This document shows, piece after piece, positions 54,410 to 63,214 of a DNA stretch of 64,000 nt. A program made the position numbers and the translations under genes. The number at the start of each line of letters is the position of its first letter. Position 1 is the stretch's first letter. Where the stretch lies: NCBI RefSeq assembly GCF_001698205.1, contig NZ_CP016591.1, positions 1,364,001 to 1,428,000 on the forward strand, written 5' to 3'. The notes under the pieces were generated by a model. The model searched no databases. It had not been told where the DNA came from and saw only the letters and a list, made by a program, of their open reading frames with translations. The stretch is from Tsuneonella dongtanensis (GTDB lineage Bacteria; Pseudomonadota; Alphaproteobacteria; Sphingomonadales; Sphingomonadaceae).

Positions 54410-56716
54410 TCACGCGGCGGTGACGAAACTGTCGATCACCCGCTTGCGGCCCGCCTGTTCGAACTCGATTTCCAGCTTGTTGCCTTCCTGGCCCAGCACC
54501 TCGCCGTAACCGAACTTGTCGTGGAACACGCGCTGGCCGATCGCGATGTCGGCCCGGGGCTTGGCGGCGAAGCTGGCGGCACTGCGGGTGTTTTCCTTCA
54601 CGCGGTGCGGCGTGGAATCGTAACCGGTGGTCAGCGCCCGCTGCCATCCGGGGCCGCGGGTCAGGGTGCGCGCGGGCTGGGCGCGGGCGAGGTGCGCGAA
54701 GGGATCGTCGTGCTCGCTCATCTGCGCGCGCCAGAGGCTGGCGCCGCCGGTCAGGGTGGTTTCCTCGGTCACGTGATCCGCCGGCAGCTCTCCGACGAAC
54801 CGGCTGGGAATGCTGCTCGTCCACTGACCGTAGATGCGGCGGTTGGCAGCATGGAGGATCGTGCAGCGGCGGCGCGCACGAGTGATCGCGACGTAGGCGA
54901 GCCGACGTTCTTCCTCCAGCGAAGCCAGCCCACCCTCGTCGAGCGCGCGTTGACTTGGGAACACGCCTTCCTCCCACCCAGGCAGGAACAGGTGGTCGAA
55001 TTCGAGCCCCTTCGCGGCGTGGATGGTCATGATCGTGACCTTCTCGCCATCGTCGGCGCGGTCGTTGTCCATCACCAGCGCGACATGCTCGAGGAAGTCC
55101 TGGAGGGTGTCGTATTCCTCCATCGCGCGCGCAAGCTCGCTGAGGTTCTCGAGACGCCCGGCGGCCTCGGCGCTCTTTTCCGCCTTGAGCATCGCTTCGT
55201 AGCCGCTCTCGGCGAGCACGGTGCGGATCAGCTCGGCCGGAACCGTCGTTTCGGCCATGTCGCGCCAGCGCAGGAACTGGCCCATCAAACCCGCGATCGT
55301 GCCGCGCGCGCGGGGCGGCAGCTCGTCGGTGTCCGCCAGTTGCAGCGAAGCGGCGGCAAGCGGCAGACCGGTGGCGCGCGCATGGCGGTGCATCTGCTCC
55401 AGCGTCTTGGCGCCGAGCCCGCGCTTCGGCTGGTTGTAGATCCGCTCGAACGCAAGGTCGTCCGCGGGCTGGGCGATGACGCGCAAGTAGGCGAGCGCGT
55501 CGCGGATTTCGGCGCGCTCGTAAAAGCGGAAGCCGCCGACGATGCGATAGTTGAGGCCGATCTGGATGAAGCGGTCCTCGAACTCGCGGGTCTGGTACTG
55601 CGCCCGCACGAGGATCGCGACCTGGTCGAGACCCGCCCCCTCGCGCTCCAGCCGCTCGATCTCCTCGCCGACGCGGCGGGCTTCCTCGGGCCCGTCCCAC
55701 ACCCCGATCACGCGGACCTTTTCGCCGGCCGGCACTTCGGTCCACAGCGTCTTGCCGAGCCGCTCGCTGTTGGCATTGATGAGGCCCGATGCGGCGGCGA
55801 GGATGTGCGGGGTCGAGCGATAGTTCTGCTCAAGCTTGATCACCGCCGCGCCGGGGAAATCCTTTTCGAATTTGAGGATGTTGGCGACCTCGGCCCCGCG
55901 CCACGAGTAGATCGACTGGTCGTCGTCCCCCACCACGCAGATGTTCTTGCGCTCCTGCGCGAGGAGCCGGAGCCAGAGGTACTGGACCTGATTGGTGTCC
56001 TGGTACTCGTCGACGAGGATGTACTTGAAGCGCTGCTGGTACTGCTGGAGCACTTCCCGGTGCGACCGGAACACATTGAGCATGTGGAGCAGCAGGTCGC
56101 CGAAATCGCAGGCGTTGAGCGCCTTCAACCGCTCCTGGTAGCGAGCGTAGAATTCCTGCCCCTTGCCGTTGGCGTAAGCCTCGTTCTCCACCGCATCGAG
56201 GTCTTGCGGGTTGAGCCCGCGGTTCTTCCAGCGGTCGATCAGGCCGGCGAGCTGGCGCGCGGGCCAGCGCTTTTCGTCGAGCCCGGCCTCAACGATCATC
56301 GCCTTCAGCAGACGCAACTGGTCGTCGGTGTCGATGATCGTGTAGTTGGCCTGCAGCCCGACAAGCTCGGCATGGCGGCGCAGCATCTTGGCCCCGATCG
56401 AGTGGAAGGTGCCTAGCCACGGCATACCCTCCACGGCTTGGCCGATATGCCGCCCCACGCGCTCGCGCATCTCGCGCGCGGCCTTGTTGGTGAAGGTGAC
56501 GCAGAGAATCTCGCTCGGCCACGCGAGCCGCATCGCGACGAGGTGTGCAAGGCGTGCGGTGAGTGCCGCAGTCTTGCCCGTACCCGCGCCGGCAAGCATC
56601 AGCACCGGGCCTTCGGTGGTCAGCACCGCTTGCTGCTGTGGCGCGTTAAGTCCTTGCGCATACGCGGGAATATCGCCTCGATCGGCGTTTGCGGGAAGGG
56701 CGGTTTCGGAATTCAT
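54410..56716 (-). CDS. uvrD: UvrD/PcrA-type DNA helicase
   Basis: 768 residues. A 3'-5' superfamily 1 helicase for repair. Motif I is LMLAGAGTGKTAALTARLAHL, II is VDEYQDTNQVQYLWL, III is VVGDDDQSIYSWRGAEV, IV EQNYRS, V VTIMTIHAAKGLEFDHLFLPGWEEG and VI AYVAITRARRR. The C-terminus has the Tudor-like polymerase-binding module IAIGQRVFHDKFGYGEVLGQEGNKLE. A perfect LexA box lies 10 bases before the ATG at 56716, so it is probably SOS-induced. In mycobacteria UvrD1 is stimulated by Ku (established), which makes the ku-ligD neighbours meaningful. Confidence 0.95.
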   Translation of the reverse strand: MNSETALPANADRGDIPAYAQGLNAPQQQAVLTTEGPVLMLAGAGTGKTAALTARLAHLVAMRLAWPSEILCVTFTNKAAREMRERVGRHIGQAVEGMPWLGTFHSIGAKMLRRHAELVGLQANYTIIDTDDQLRLLKAMIVEAGLDEKRWPARQLAGLIDRWKNRGLNPQDLDAVENEAYANGKGQEFYARYQERLKALNACDFGDLLLHMLNVFRSHREVLQQYQQRFKYILVDEYQDTNQVQYLWLRLLAQERKNICVVGDDDQSIYSWRGAEVANILKFEKDFPGAAVIKLEQNYRSTPHILAAASGLINANSERLGKTLWTEVPAGEKVRVIGVWDGPEEARRVGEEIERLEREGAGLDQVAILVRAQYQTREFEDRFIQIGLNYRIVGGFRFYERAEIRDALAYLRVIAQPADDLAFERIYNQPKRGLGAKTLEQMHRHARATGLPLAAASLQLADTDELPPRARGTIAGLMGQFLRWRDMAETTVPAELIRTVLAESGYEAMLKAEKSAEAAGRLENLSELARAMEEYDTLQDFLEHVALVMDNDRADDGEKVTIMTIHAAKGLEFDHLFLPGWEEGVFPSQRALDEGGLASLEEERRLAYVAITRARRRCTILHAANRRIYGQWTSSIPSRFVGELPADHVTEETTLTGGASLWRAQMSEHDDPFAHLARAQPARTLTRGPGWQRALTTGYDSTPHRVKENTRSAASFAAKPRADIAIGQRVFHDKFGYGEVLGQEGNKLEIEFEQAGRKRVIDSFVTAA

Positions 56717-56725
56717 GGCGGACGT

Positions 56726-56740
56726 GAACAGCTAGGGAAC
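56726..56740 (-). promoter_or_regulatory. LexA (SOS) box upstream of uvrD
   Basis: On the minus strand GTTC-N7-GTTC (56737-56740 and 56726-56729) matches the alphaproteobacterial LexA box exactly, as at recA. It lies between 10 and 25 bases before the uvrD ATG. Such a position would block both initiation and the first part of the leader. Confidence 0.8.
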
Positions 56741-56824
56741 ATCGACCCTGGGCGCAAGGGCATGGCGGAACCGGCAGCAAGACCCGTGCGTATTCAGCGC
56801 AATAGCCATCTCGGAGAGTATGAC

Positions 56825-57442
56825 ATGAAGACGTTGATTCTCGCCGGCGCTGCCGCGCTGGCCATTGCCGCCCCCGCCGCCGCGCAGGACGTTGCCGTTA
56901 CCGCCGACGGTCAGGTCTATGTCCTGACCCAGCCGCAGCAGGTCGTGTATGATGCCTGGCCGGCAGAGCGCCAGACGCTCTACACTAGCTGGCCCTATAA
57001 CTATCAGACCTACTACTGGACGCTCAGCGAGCCGCAGCAGAATGGCTGGTGGCTGCTGACCGACGAACAGCGCGCCAAGGTCTATGCGATGACGCCGGAA
57101 GAGCGTTTCGCCGCCTGGGCCGCGATCGAGAACCAGCTTGCCTCGATGCCGTCTGCCAACGCTTCGGCCACCGCAATGGCCGCGACCACAGCGGCGGCCA
57201 CCAATGCAGTCGTGGGCAGCCCGCGTTTCGTGAGCAACTCGGTGGTCCAGACCACCCCGGCGTTGACCAACGCCACTGCCAAGACCGAATATCCGCCCTG
57301 CAAGGGCGACATGCAGGACAGCTGCATCAACCCGCGCGAAGCCGGGCTGAACTACGGCAACCGCCCCCTCAATTACTGGCCGGGGAAGCCCGCCAGCGAG
57401 ATCCCGGGCAAGAAGCCGATGAAGACCTCGGCGTCGATGTAA
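56825..57442 (+). CDS. secreted Trp/Tyr-rich hypothetical protein
   Basis: 205 residues from the ATG at 56825, six bases after GGAGAG. A signal peptide (LILAGAAALAIAAPAAAQ) precedes an aromatic-rich region: YDAWPAERQTLYTSWPYNYQTYYWTLSEPQQNGWWLLTDEQRAKVYAMTPEERFAAWAAIENQL, and then a low-complexity Ala/Thr part and two Cys (PPCKGDMQDSCINPREAG). The C-terminus YGNRPLNYWPGKPASEIPG is Pro-rich. Similar proteins occur in Erythrobacter relatives, from memory, without a known role. It is divergent from uvrD. Confidence 0.8.
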   Translation: MKTLILAGAAALAIAAPAAAQDVAVTADGQVYVLTQPQQVVYDAWPAERQTLYTSWPYNYQTYYWTLSEPQQNGWWLLTDEQRAKVYAMTPEERFAAWAAIENQLASMPSANASATAMAATTAAATNAVVGSPRFVSNSVVQTTPALTNATAKTEYPPCKGDMQDSCINPREAGLNYGNRPLNYWPGKPASEIPGKKPMKTSASM

Positions 57443-57464
57443 CCGCCGCCAGGACGGCAAGCGA

Positions 57465-57500
57465 GAGGGGCGCTACCCAGGCGGGTGGCGCCCCTTTCCT
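57465..57500. terminator. intrinsic terminator between the secreted protein and rsmD
   Basis: GGGGCGC-TA-CCC (57467-57478) pairs with GGG-TG-GCGCCCC (57483-57494), followed by TTTCCT on the plus strand. It serves the secreted-protein gene; the convergent rsmD stop is at 57499, so it may work both ways. Confidence 0.75.
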
Positions 57501-58044
57501 ATTGCTCCAGACGAAGAAGCCGGATGGTCGCCTTGCCGACCTTGCGTTCGGCTTCCATGGCAAGCCCCCGGACCGCCAGATCCTCCTTCGCACCCGTTTC
57601 TACTGCGATCCATGTCGCCGGGCCGATCCAGCCGAGCCTCAGCAGCCGGTCGAGCGCGACACCCGCAGCGCCGGTACCATAGGGCGGGTCGAGAAGGAGC
57701 AAATCATGCTGCACCTTTGCCGGACCCAGGCTCATCACCGATCCTGCCGAGACCGTCGCACGCGTGCGCGCATCCAGCGCGGCGACATTCGCGCGGATCG
57801 TGTCGAGTGCCGCCTTGTCCTGCTCGACAAAAAGACACGAAGCCGCGCCGCGCGACAATGCCTCGAGCCCGAGCGCGCCCGATCCGGCGAAAAGGTCGGC
57901 GACAGTGAGCCCCTCGAAGCTTCCGACGCGGCTCACGAGCATGTTGAACATGGTTTCGCGCGTGCGATCAGCAGTCGGCCGGGTCGCCTCGCCCTTCGGT
58001 GCGACGAGCTTGCGACCGCGCCATTCCCCGGCGACGACCCTCAT
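57499..58044 (-). CDS. rsmD: 16S rRNA (guanine966-N2)-methyltransferase
   Basis: 181 residues from the ATG at 58044. RsmD modifies G966 of 16S rRNA with S-adenosylmethionine. RVVAGEWRGRKLVAPKG and ATRPTADRTRETMFNML are the diagnostic N-terminus, DLFAGSGALGLEALSRGAASCLFVE is motif I, and LLLDPPYGTG is the catalytic DPPY motif. The start overlaps the rluB stop by four bases (ATGA). The frame remains open upstream inside rluB but out of its phase, so those residues are not part of the protein. Confidence 0.95.
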   Translation of the reverse strand: MRVVAGEWRGRKLVAPKGEATRPTADRTRETMFNMLVSRVGSFEGLTVADLFAGSGALGLEALSRGAASCLFVEQDKAALDTIRANVAALDARTRATVSAGSVMSLGPAKVQHDLLLLDPPYGTGAAGVALDRLLRLGWIGPATWIAVETGAKEDLAVRGLAMEAERKVGKATIRLLRLEQ

Positions 58045-58793
58045 TTGCGAAGGCTCTTGCGCAGCCTCTCGACCTGAACCTGCGGAATCTCGGCGACAGC
58101 GCCTCGCGGCAGGTCGCCCAGGTTGAAAGGACCATAGCCCACGCGCAGCAGGCGGCTGACCTGCAGGCCAAGATATTCGAGCACCCGGCGCACCTCGCGA
58201 TTCTTGCCCTCGGTCAGCGTGAGCAGAATCCACTGGTTGCGGCCCTTTCCGCCGTCCAGGTCCGCCTCGATCTTGCCGTAGCGTACCCCGTCGATCTCGA
58301 CGCCTTCGATCAGCTCGTCGAGCTGCGACTGGCTGACATCGCCGAACGCGCGCGCGCGGTAGGTGCGCGGCACGTTGGAAGCCGGCAGTTCGAGCGCGCG
58401 CTTCAGCTCGCCATCGTTGGTGAGAAGCAGCAGCCCTTCGGTGTTGAGGTCGAGCCGGCCGACCGGCATCACCCGGGGTGCGCCTTTCGGCAATGCATTG
58501 CGCAATGCAGTGTAGATCGTCGGGCGGCCCCGCGGATCGCGCTCGGCGGTGATCAGGCCGGACGGCTTGTGAAAGGCGAAGACGCGCGCCGGCTCGGCCT
58601 GCGCCACCGGCTTGCCGTCGACGCTCACGCCCTTGAGGTTGGGGATGATCGTCGCGGGAGTATCCAGCACCTTGCCATCAATCGCCACGCGACCGTCGGC
58701 GATCATCCGCTCGACCTCGCGGCGGCTCGCGACGCCTGCGCGCGCAAGCAGCTTGGCGATGCGTTCGCCTTGCGGTTTGGTTTCGGGGGGCAT
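58041..58793 (-). CDS. rluB: 23S rRNA pseudouridine synthase (RluB type)
   Basis: 250 residues from the ATG at 58793; a TTG three codons earlier is also in frame. An S4 RNA-binding domain (ERIAKLLARAGVASRREVERMIADGRVAIDG) is followed by the RsuA/RluB/E/F catalytic domain with VMPVGRLDLNTEGLLLLTNDGEL (catalytic Asp in GRLD) and LTEGKNREVRRVLEYLG. Of the family RluB (U2605) fits the context and the length best, but RsuA/RluE specificity cannot be excluded. It is translationally coupled to rsmD, and both modify ribosomal RNA. Confidence 0.9.
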   Translation of the reverse strand: MPPETKPQGERIAKLLARAGVASRREVERMIADGRVAIDGKVLDTPATIIPNLKGVSVDGKPVAQAEPARVFAFHKPSGLITAERDPRGRPTIYTALRNALPKGAPRVMPVGRLDLNTEGLLLLTNDGELKRALELPASNVPRTYRARAFGDVSQSQLDELIEGVEIDGVRYGKIEADLDGGKGRNQWILLTLTEGKNREVRRVLEYLGLQVSRLLRVGYGPFNLGDLPRGAVAEIPQVQVERLRKSLRK

Positions 58794-58810
58794 GGCGCGC
58801 AACTAGGCGC

Positions 58811-59968
58811 TCAATTGGCCGCGCGCAACGCCTCGCTGACGGTCTCGTGGAAGCGGGAAATGCCGCCCTCCAGCGTGCCGATGGTGAGGTGCGGTACCAC
58901 GCCGGTCGAAAGGCCCTGTTGGCCGAGCTCTGCGGCGCGGAAGTCCTCGCCCGCGAAGACCCCGCCGTCGAGCAGCGCCCACGAGCGTTCCCAATGGTCG
59001 CGCGCCTTGTCGGTCGCGGGCGGCTCGGGGATCAGCATGAAATCCTCGACCAGCGTCCCGTCGACCGCCTGCGGCCACAGCGCCATCACGTTGATGTAGT
59101 CGGGGCTGGCGATCACGATAGTCGCGGGGAGAAGCTGGTAGGCATAGGTCACCCGGCGGCGCAGCGCGGTCATGTCGGTCAGGTCGACCCCGTCGAGTTC
59201 GTCGACCCTGCCCACGGCACTGCGCGCATGCGGGCCGATCATGTCGCCGCTCGTCACTCCGTCCTTGAAGAACGGTCCGATCGTCTTCGCGTGCAGGCGG
59301 GTGACGTGGTAGCTTTCGAGGAATGCGTCCATGATCAGCTTCCAGTTTCCCGCGACGCTGTGCGTCTTGCGGCGGAACAGGAAGTGTTCGGGCGTGCCGA
59401 ACGCCGCCATGTCCGCGCCGAGCGTGTCGGCGAGCGCGAAATCGGCGTGCTCGACCGGCGAATACCAGATGAGGCCCCCGGCCTCGCGGCTCGGCAATTC
59501 GACGAGGTGGTAATCGCTTTTGTCGAGTCCCGGGAAGCTGTCGGGGCGGGGCAGGGCGAGCAAGGCCCCGTCGAGCCGGTAGGTCCATGCATGGTAGGGA
59601 CACACCAACCGCGCGGTGCACTCCGCCTCGCCGCCTTCGACCAGCCGGGTGCCGCGGTGGCGGCAGACGTTCAGGAAAACGTGAATCGCGCCTGCCTTGT
59701 CGCGCGTCACCAGCAAGGGTCGCCCGGTGAGGTCGTGCGGCACCGCCATGCCCGGTTCGGGCAGGAGTGCGCTCGGCATGAGAACGCTCGGCACGCGATC
59801 GAACAGCGCGGACTTCTCGCGCGCGAAGTGATCGGGGTCGGTGTAGACCGACGCAGGCACAGTCGTGATCCCGCTCGAAGGGCGCTCCTCGCCGCGCGCG
59901 AGAGCCTCGGCCAGCGCAAGTTGCCCGTCGGTCGGGCGTTTTCCACGGAGCGTTACGGCCTCGTTCAT
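58811..59968 (-). CDS. Rieske aromatic ring-hydroxylating oxygenase, alpha subunit
   Basis: 385 residues. The Rieske 2Fe-2S ligands are CRHRGTRLVEGG and CPYHAWTY (Cys-x-His...Cys-x2-His, about residues 105-130). The mononuclear iron site is in DAFLESYHVTRLHA, with a further Asp expected in the C-terminal part. The family also includes non-aromatic demethylases and carnitine/choline-type oxygenases. No beta subunit, ferredoxin or reductase gene is adjacent, so electron delivery is from elsewhere and the substrate is unknown. It lies 17 bp upstream of rluB on the same strand, probably by chance. Confidence 0.88.
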   Translation of the reverse strand: MNEAVTLRGKRPTDGQLALAEALARGEERPSSGITTVPASVYTDPDHFAREKSALFDRVPSVLMPSALLPEPGMAVPHDLTGRPLLVTRDKAGAIHVFLNVCRHRGTRLVEGGEAECTARLVCPYHAWTYRLDGALLALPRPDSFPGLDKSDYHLVELPSREAGGLIWYSPVEHADFALADTLGADMAAFGTPEHFLFRRKTHSVAGNWKLIMDAFLESYHVTRLHAKTIGPFFKDGVTSGDMIGPHARSAVGRVDELDGVDLTDMTALRRRVTYAYQLLPATIVIASPDYINVMALWPQAVDGTLVEDFMLIPEPPATDKARDHWERSWALLDGGVFAGEDFRAAELGQQGLSTGVVPHLTIGTLEGGISRFHETVSEALRAAN

Positions 59969-60042
59969 GGCGACGCTTCCTTATTCCTCTTCCCGCGCTA
60001 AGTGTCGCACGAAACGAGGGTCACGGGAAGGACGCACAGGGA

Positions 60043-61761
60043 ATGGCGGAAGAGGCAGTCGCGAAGAAGCCGTCGAGCTGGCGTATCCTGGGGCGTGCGC
60101 TGAACAACCGCAAGACCGGCTTCATGCTGCTCTTCGGGTTCGCCAGCGGACTGCCCTTCGCTCTGTTCCTGGGCACGCTCTATGCCTGGCTGACCGAGGC
60201 CGAGGTCGATCTCGAGACGATGGGCGTCTTCAGCCTCATCGGGCTGGCCTATGCCTTCCAGTTCCTCTGGTCGCCGCTGATCGACAAGGTCGACATCCCG
60301 GGCTTCCGCAAGCTTGGCAAGCGCAAGCAGTGGATCGTGCCGGCGCAGCTCATTCTGGGCGCGATCCTCGTGACGATGAGCCTGCTCGACCCGCGTTCCG
60401 CGCTCGGCATGTTCTCTCTGCTTGCCGGGATCGGCGCGTTCGCTTCGGCGACGCAGGACATCGCGATCAACGCCTGGCGCATCGACGTGGCGGACGAGGA
60501 AGCGACGCTCGATATCCTCTCGACGATCTACCAGATGGGTTACCGCCTTTCATCGCTCGTCGGCGGCGCGCTGGGCCTCGTCATCGCGGCACGGATCGGC
60601 TGGCCCCAGACATATGCCTTGATGGGGGTGATCCTGCTCGCGATCGGCTTCGTCGGCCTGTGGGCGCCCGATTCCGGGATGCGCACCGCGGCCGAACAGG
60701 ATGCCTACGACGAGACACTGGCCGAGCTGAACCGCGCAGGCGAGATCGCGCCGGGAGTGCGCGCGAAGGCGCTCGCGGTGGTCGCGGCGCTGTGGGCCGG
60801 AGCGATCGGCGTGGTTCTGGTATTCATGGTCCAGTCGCTGACCAGCGCGCCCGAGGACCGGCCCAATCCCACCGACTTCACGCTCAACTTCGGACCGTGG
60901 ATCATCGTCGCGACCGTCGTCCTTCCCGCGCTCGTCGCCGGGTGGCTGGCAGGCCAGAAGAGGAAGGGTGTCAACGTGCTCGCCGAGGATCTCGACGGGC
61001 GCAGCGGCTTCGTGGTCGACCACCTTTATCGCGCGCTGCTGTTGCCGCTCGTAGAGTTCGTCGGGCGGCTGGGTTGGTCGCTCGTGCTGATCATGGCGGT
61101 GGTGCTCACCTATCGCATCTGCGACGCGATCTGGGGCACCTTCGCCTACCCGTTCTACCTCGGCGAACTGCAGTACACCAACGACCAGGTGGCCTTCGCC
61201 TCGAAGTTCTTCGGGGTCGGCGCGATCGTGCTGGGCCTTGCGCTGGGCGGGTGGATGCTGACCGTGATCGGGCGCATGGCGACGCTGCTGATCGGCGGGA
61301 TTCTCGCTGCACTCACCAACCTGCTCTACGCCGACATGGCGGTGGGTGGTCTCCGGATGGAGGCGGTAAGCAACGCGATCGGCCTCACCAATCTCGTCGC
61401 GGGCGCGGGAGCGGACCCGAAGCTCGCCAAGCTGATGGTGACGATCGGCGGCGAGAACCTCGCCATCGGCATCGCCGGCGCCGCCTACATCGCCTGGCTC
61501 TCGTCGATCGTGTCGAAGCAGTACGCCGCGGTGCAGTATGCCTTGCTGTCGTCGCTGACCCTGCTGATCGGCACGATCGGCCGCGGCGCCTTGGGCGAGA
61601 TGATCGAGGATCGCGGGTTCTACGACGTCTTCATCCTCACCACCTGGATCGGCCTTGGCGCGGTGGTCCTCGTCGTGCTGGAGTGGTGGCGCCAGAAGCG
61701 CATGGGCCGCGACGCCGGCGTGGTCGCTCCCGAGGCAGGGCAGCCGGTTCCAGCCGAATAG
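60043..61761 (+). CDS. ampG: AmpG-type muropeptide permease (MFS)
   Basis: 572 residues with about 14 spans. The AmpG hallmarks are LLFGFASGLPFALFLGTLYAWLTE, LWSPLIDKV, ASATQDIAINAWRIDV and IYQMGYRLSSLVGGALGLVIA. It imports 1,6-anhydro-muropeptides, the products of lytic transglycosylases like the slt at 20250, for recycling; in some bacteria this also signals beta-lactamase induction. A longer central loop (about 215-260) separates the halves. No ampR or ampC gene is near. It is divergent from the Rieske gene and abuts folC, convergent with no gap. Confidence 0.92.
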   Translation: MAEEAVAKKPSSWRILGRALNNRKTGFMLLFGFASGLPFALFLGTLYAWLTEAEVDLETMGVFSLIGLAYAFQFLWSPLIDKVDIPGFRKLGKRKQWIVPAQLILGAILVTMSLLDPRSALGMFSLLAGIGAFASATQDIAINAWRIDVADEEATLDILSTIYQMGYRLSSLVGGALGLVIAARIGWPQTYALMGVILLAIGFVGLWAPDSGMRTAAEQDAYDETLAELNRAGEIAPGVRAKALAVVAALWAGAIGVVLVFMVQSLTSAPEDRPNPTDFTLNFGPWIIVATVVLPALVAGWLAGQKRKGVNVLAEDLDGRSGFVVDHLYRALLLPLVEFVGRLGWSLVLIMAVVLTYRICDAIWGTFAYPFYLGELQYTNDQVAFASKFFGVGAIVLGLALGGWMLTVIGRMATLLIGGILAALTNLLYADMAVGGLRMEAVSNAIGLTNLVAGAGADPKLAKLMVTIGGENLAIGIAGAAYIAWLSSIVSKQYAAVQYALLSSLTLLIGTIGRGALGEMIEDRGFYDVFILTTWIGLGAVVLVVLEWWRQKRMGRDAGVVAPEAGQPVPAE

Positions 61762-63054
61762 TCAGTCGGGAAGTTCGCCGTTCGCGCGCAGGACCTCGCC
61801 CGCGAGGTAGAGCGAACCGGCGATCAGCACCGGAAGGCCATCGTCCGGCAAGGCCGCGAGTGCTGCCGCCACGTCGGGCGCCTCGGCAACCCCGTCACCG
61901 AACGCTGCGGCCGAGTGATGGTCGTGACCGGGGACCGGCACGACAGTGATGCTGGCCAGGCTGGGTCCCAGCGGACCGGTCAGCGCCGCCGGGTTCTTGT
62001 TGGCCAGCATCCCGATGACAAGATGGATCCGCCTCCCGGCGAAATGCCACGCCAGCATCTCCCCGGCATCCGGGTTGTGCCCGCCATCGAGCCAGACCTC
62101 GCGCGTGCCGGACAGCGGGCCCGCGGCGACGCGGTGCATCCGGCCCGGCCACACCGCATGCGTGGCGCCCCGCTCCATCGCGGAGGGCGACACGGTCAGC
62201 ACTTCTTGGTGCCGCAGCATGGCGACCGCCAGCGCGCAATTCGCGTACTGATGCTCCCCACGAAGCGCCGGGCGCGGAAGGCTCAGTTCGCCCTGCGTGT
62301 CGCGATAGGACAGCCGATCCCCGGTGCCGTGGCCGAAATGCCACCAGCGCCCTGCATCGCGTAGCGGCGCGCCCACCCGCTCGGCCTGCTCGGCGATCGT
62401 TTCGTGCACGAGGTCGTCGTAGTTGAGGGTGACCAGGGGGACGCCGGGCTTGGAGATGCCGGCCTTCTCGAACGCGATGCGGGCGATCGGAACGTCCGGG
62501 GTGCCTTGCTCGGGCGCAAGCAGGAAACGCTCGTGGTCGATACCCAGGCTGGCGATCCCGCACACCGCGGGGCGCGGTATCACGTTCGTCGCATCGAACC
62601 GCCCGCCGAGCCCGACTTCGACCACGCAGGCGTCGGCCGGAACCCGCGCGAACTCGGTGAAGGCGGCGGCGATGGTGACCTCGAAGAAGCTCGGCTGGAG
62701 GTCGGCGCCCGCATCGAGCACTTCGCCGAGTACCGCCGCGAGGCGCGCGTCGGAGATCAGCTCGCCCGCGACACGGATGCGTTCGTTGTAGCGCACCAGG
62801 TGCGGGCTGGTGGTGACATGAACCTTATACCCTTCCGCCTCCAGCATCGCGCGCAGGTAGGCGCAGGTCGATCCCTTGCCGTTGGTCCCGGCGACGTGGA
62901 ACACCGGCGGCAGGCTAAGGTGCGGATCGCCGAGGCGGGCGAGCAGCGCGCGGATCGTATCCAGCCCGAGCCGGCCCTGCGGCACCGACAGCTCTGCCAA
63001 CCGGTCGAGCTGCGCCTGGACCGCCGGGTCGGAGGAGGTCGCGAAGTCTTTCAC
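61762..63054 (-). CDS. folC: bifunctional dihydrofolate/folylpolyglutamate synthase
   Basis: 430 residues. It adds glutamate to dihydropteroate and to folates in the cytoplasm. The Mur-ligase fold is shown by FHVAGTNGKGSTCAYLRAMLEAEGYKVHVTTSPHLVRYNERI (P-loop and substrate part), VEVGLGGRFDATNV, and VWLDGGHNPDAGEML late in the protein. The order accD-folC is common in alphaproteobacteria. The 160 bp between the two genes hold no ORF, so folC may have its own promoter. Confidence 0.95.
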   Translation of the reverse strand: MKDFATSSDPAVQAQLDRLAELSVPQGRLGLDTIRALLARLGDPHLSLPPVFHVAGTNGKGSTCAYLRAMLEAEGYKVHVTTSPHLVRYNERIRVAGELISDARLAAVLGEVLDAGADLQPSFFEVTIAAAFTEFARVPADACVVEVGLGGRFDATNVIPRPAVCGIASLGIDHERFLLAPEQGTPDVPIARIAFEKAGISKPGVPLVTLNYDDLVHETIAEQAERVGAPLRDAGRWWHFGHGTGDRLSYRDTQGELSLPRPALRGEHQYANCALAVAMLRHQEVLTVSPSAMERGATHAVWPGRMHRVAAGPLSGTREVWLDGGHNPDAGEMLAWHFAGRRIHLVIGMLANKNPAALTGPLGPSLASITVVPVPGHDHHSAAAFGDGVAEAPDVAAALAALPDDGLPVLIAGSLYLAGEVLRANGELPD

Positions 63055-63214
63055 GTCATGCTCCGTGCAGATCGAAAGGCGACACTAAAGCGACACCAAA
63101 ACCGAACCGCAACTTGTTGTAATCCAACGACATGCCGAAAATGCAGGGTGCGATGACGGCCGGTCTCCCAAGCACGAGGCACACCCTGTAGGAAAGCGAA
63201 TTCTCCTGGCGCGG
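63055..63214. other. 160-bp accD-folC intergenic region
   Basis: It contains a tandem pair, GCGACACTAAA and GCGACACCAAA (about 63079-63100), and the short palindrome GTTG-N5-CAAC around 63116. A loose inverted repeat CAGGGTG/CACCCTG follows towards accD. A promoter for folC in the minus direction is likely here, but I cannot place -35 and -10 boxes with confidence. Confidence 0.35.

Noticed and set aside
59865-61949. A 694-codon frame overlapping ampG in another phase
   Set aside because: Arg/Gly/Ala-rich shadow typical of GC-rich DNA; the ampG frame has all membrane spans and family motifs.
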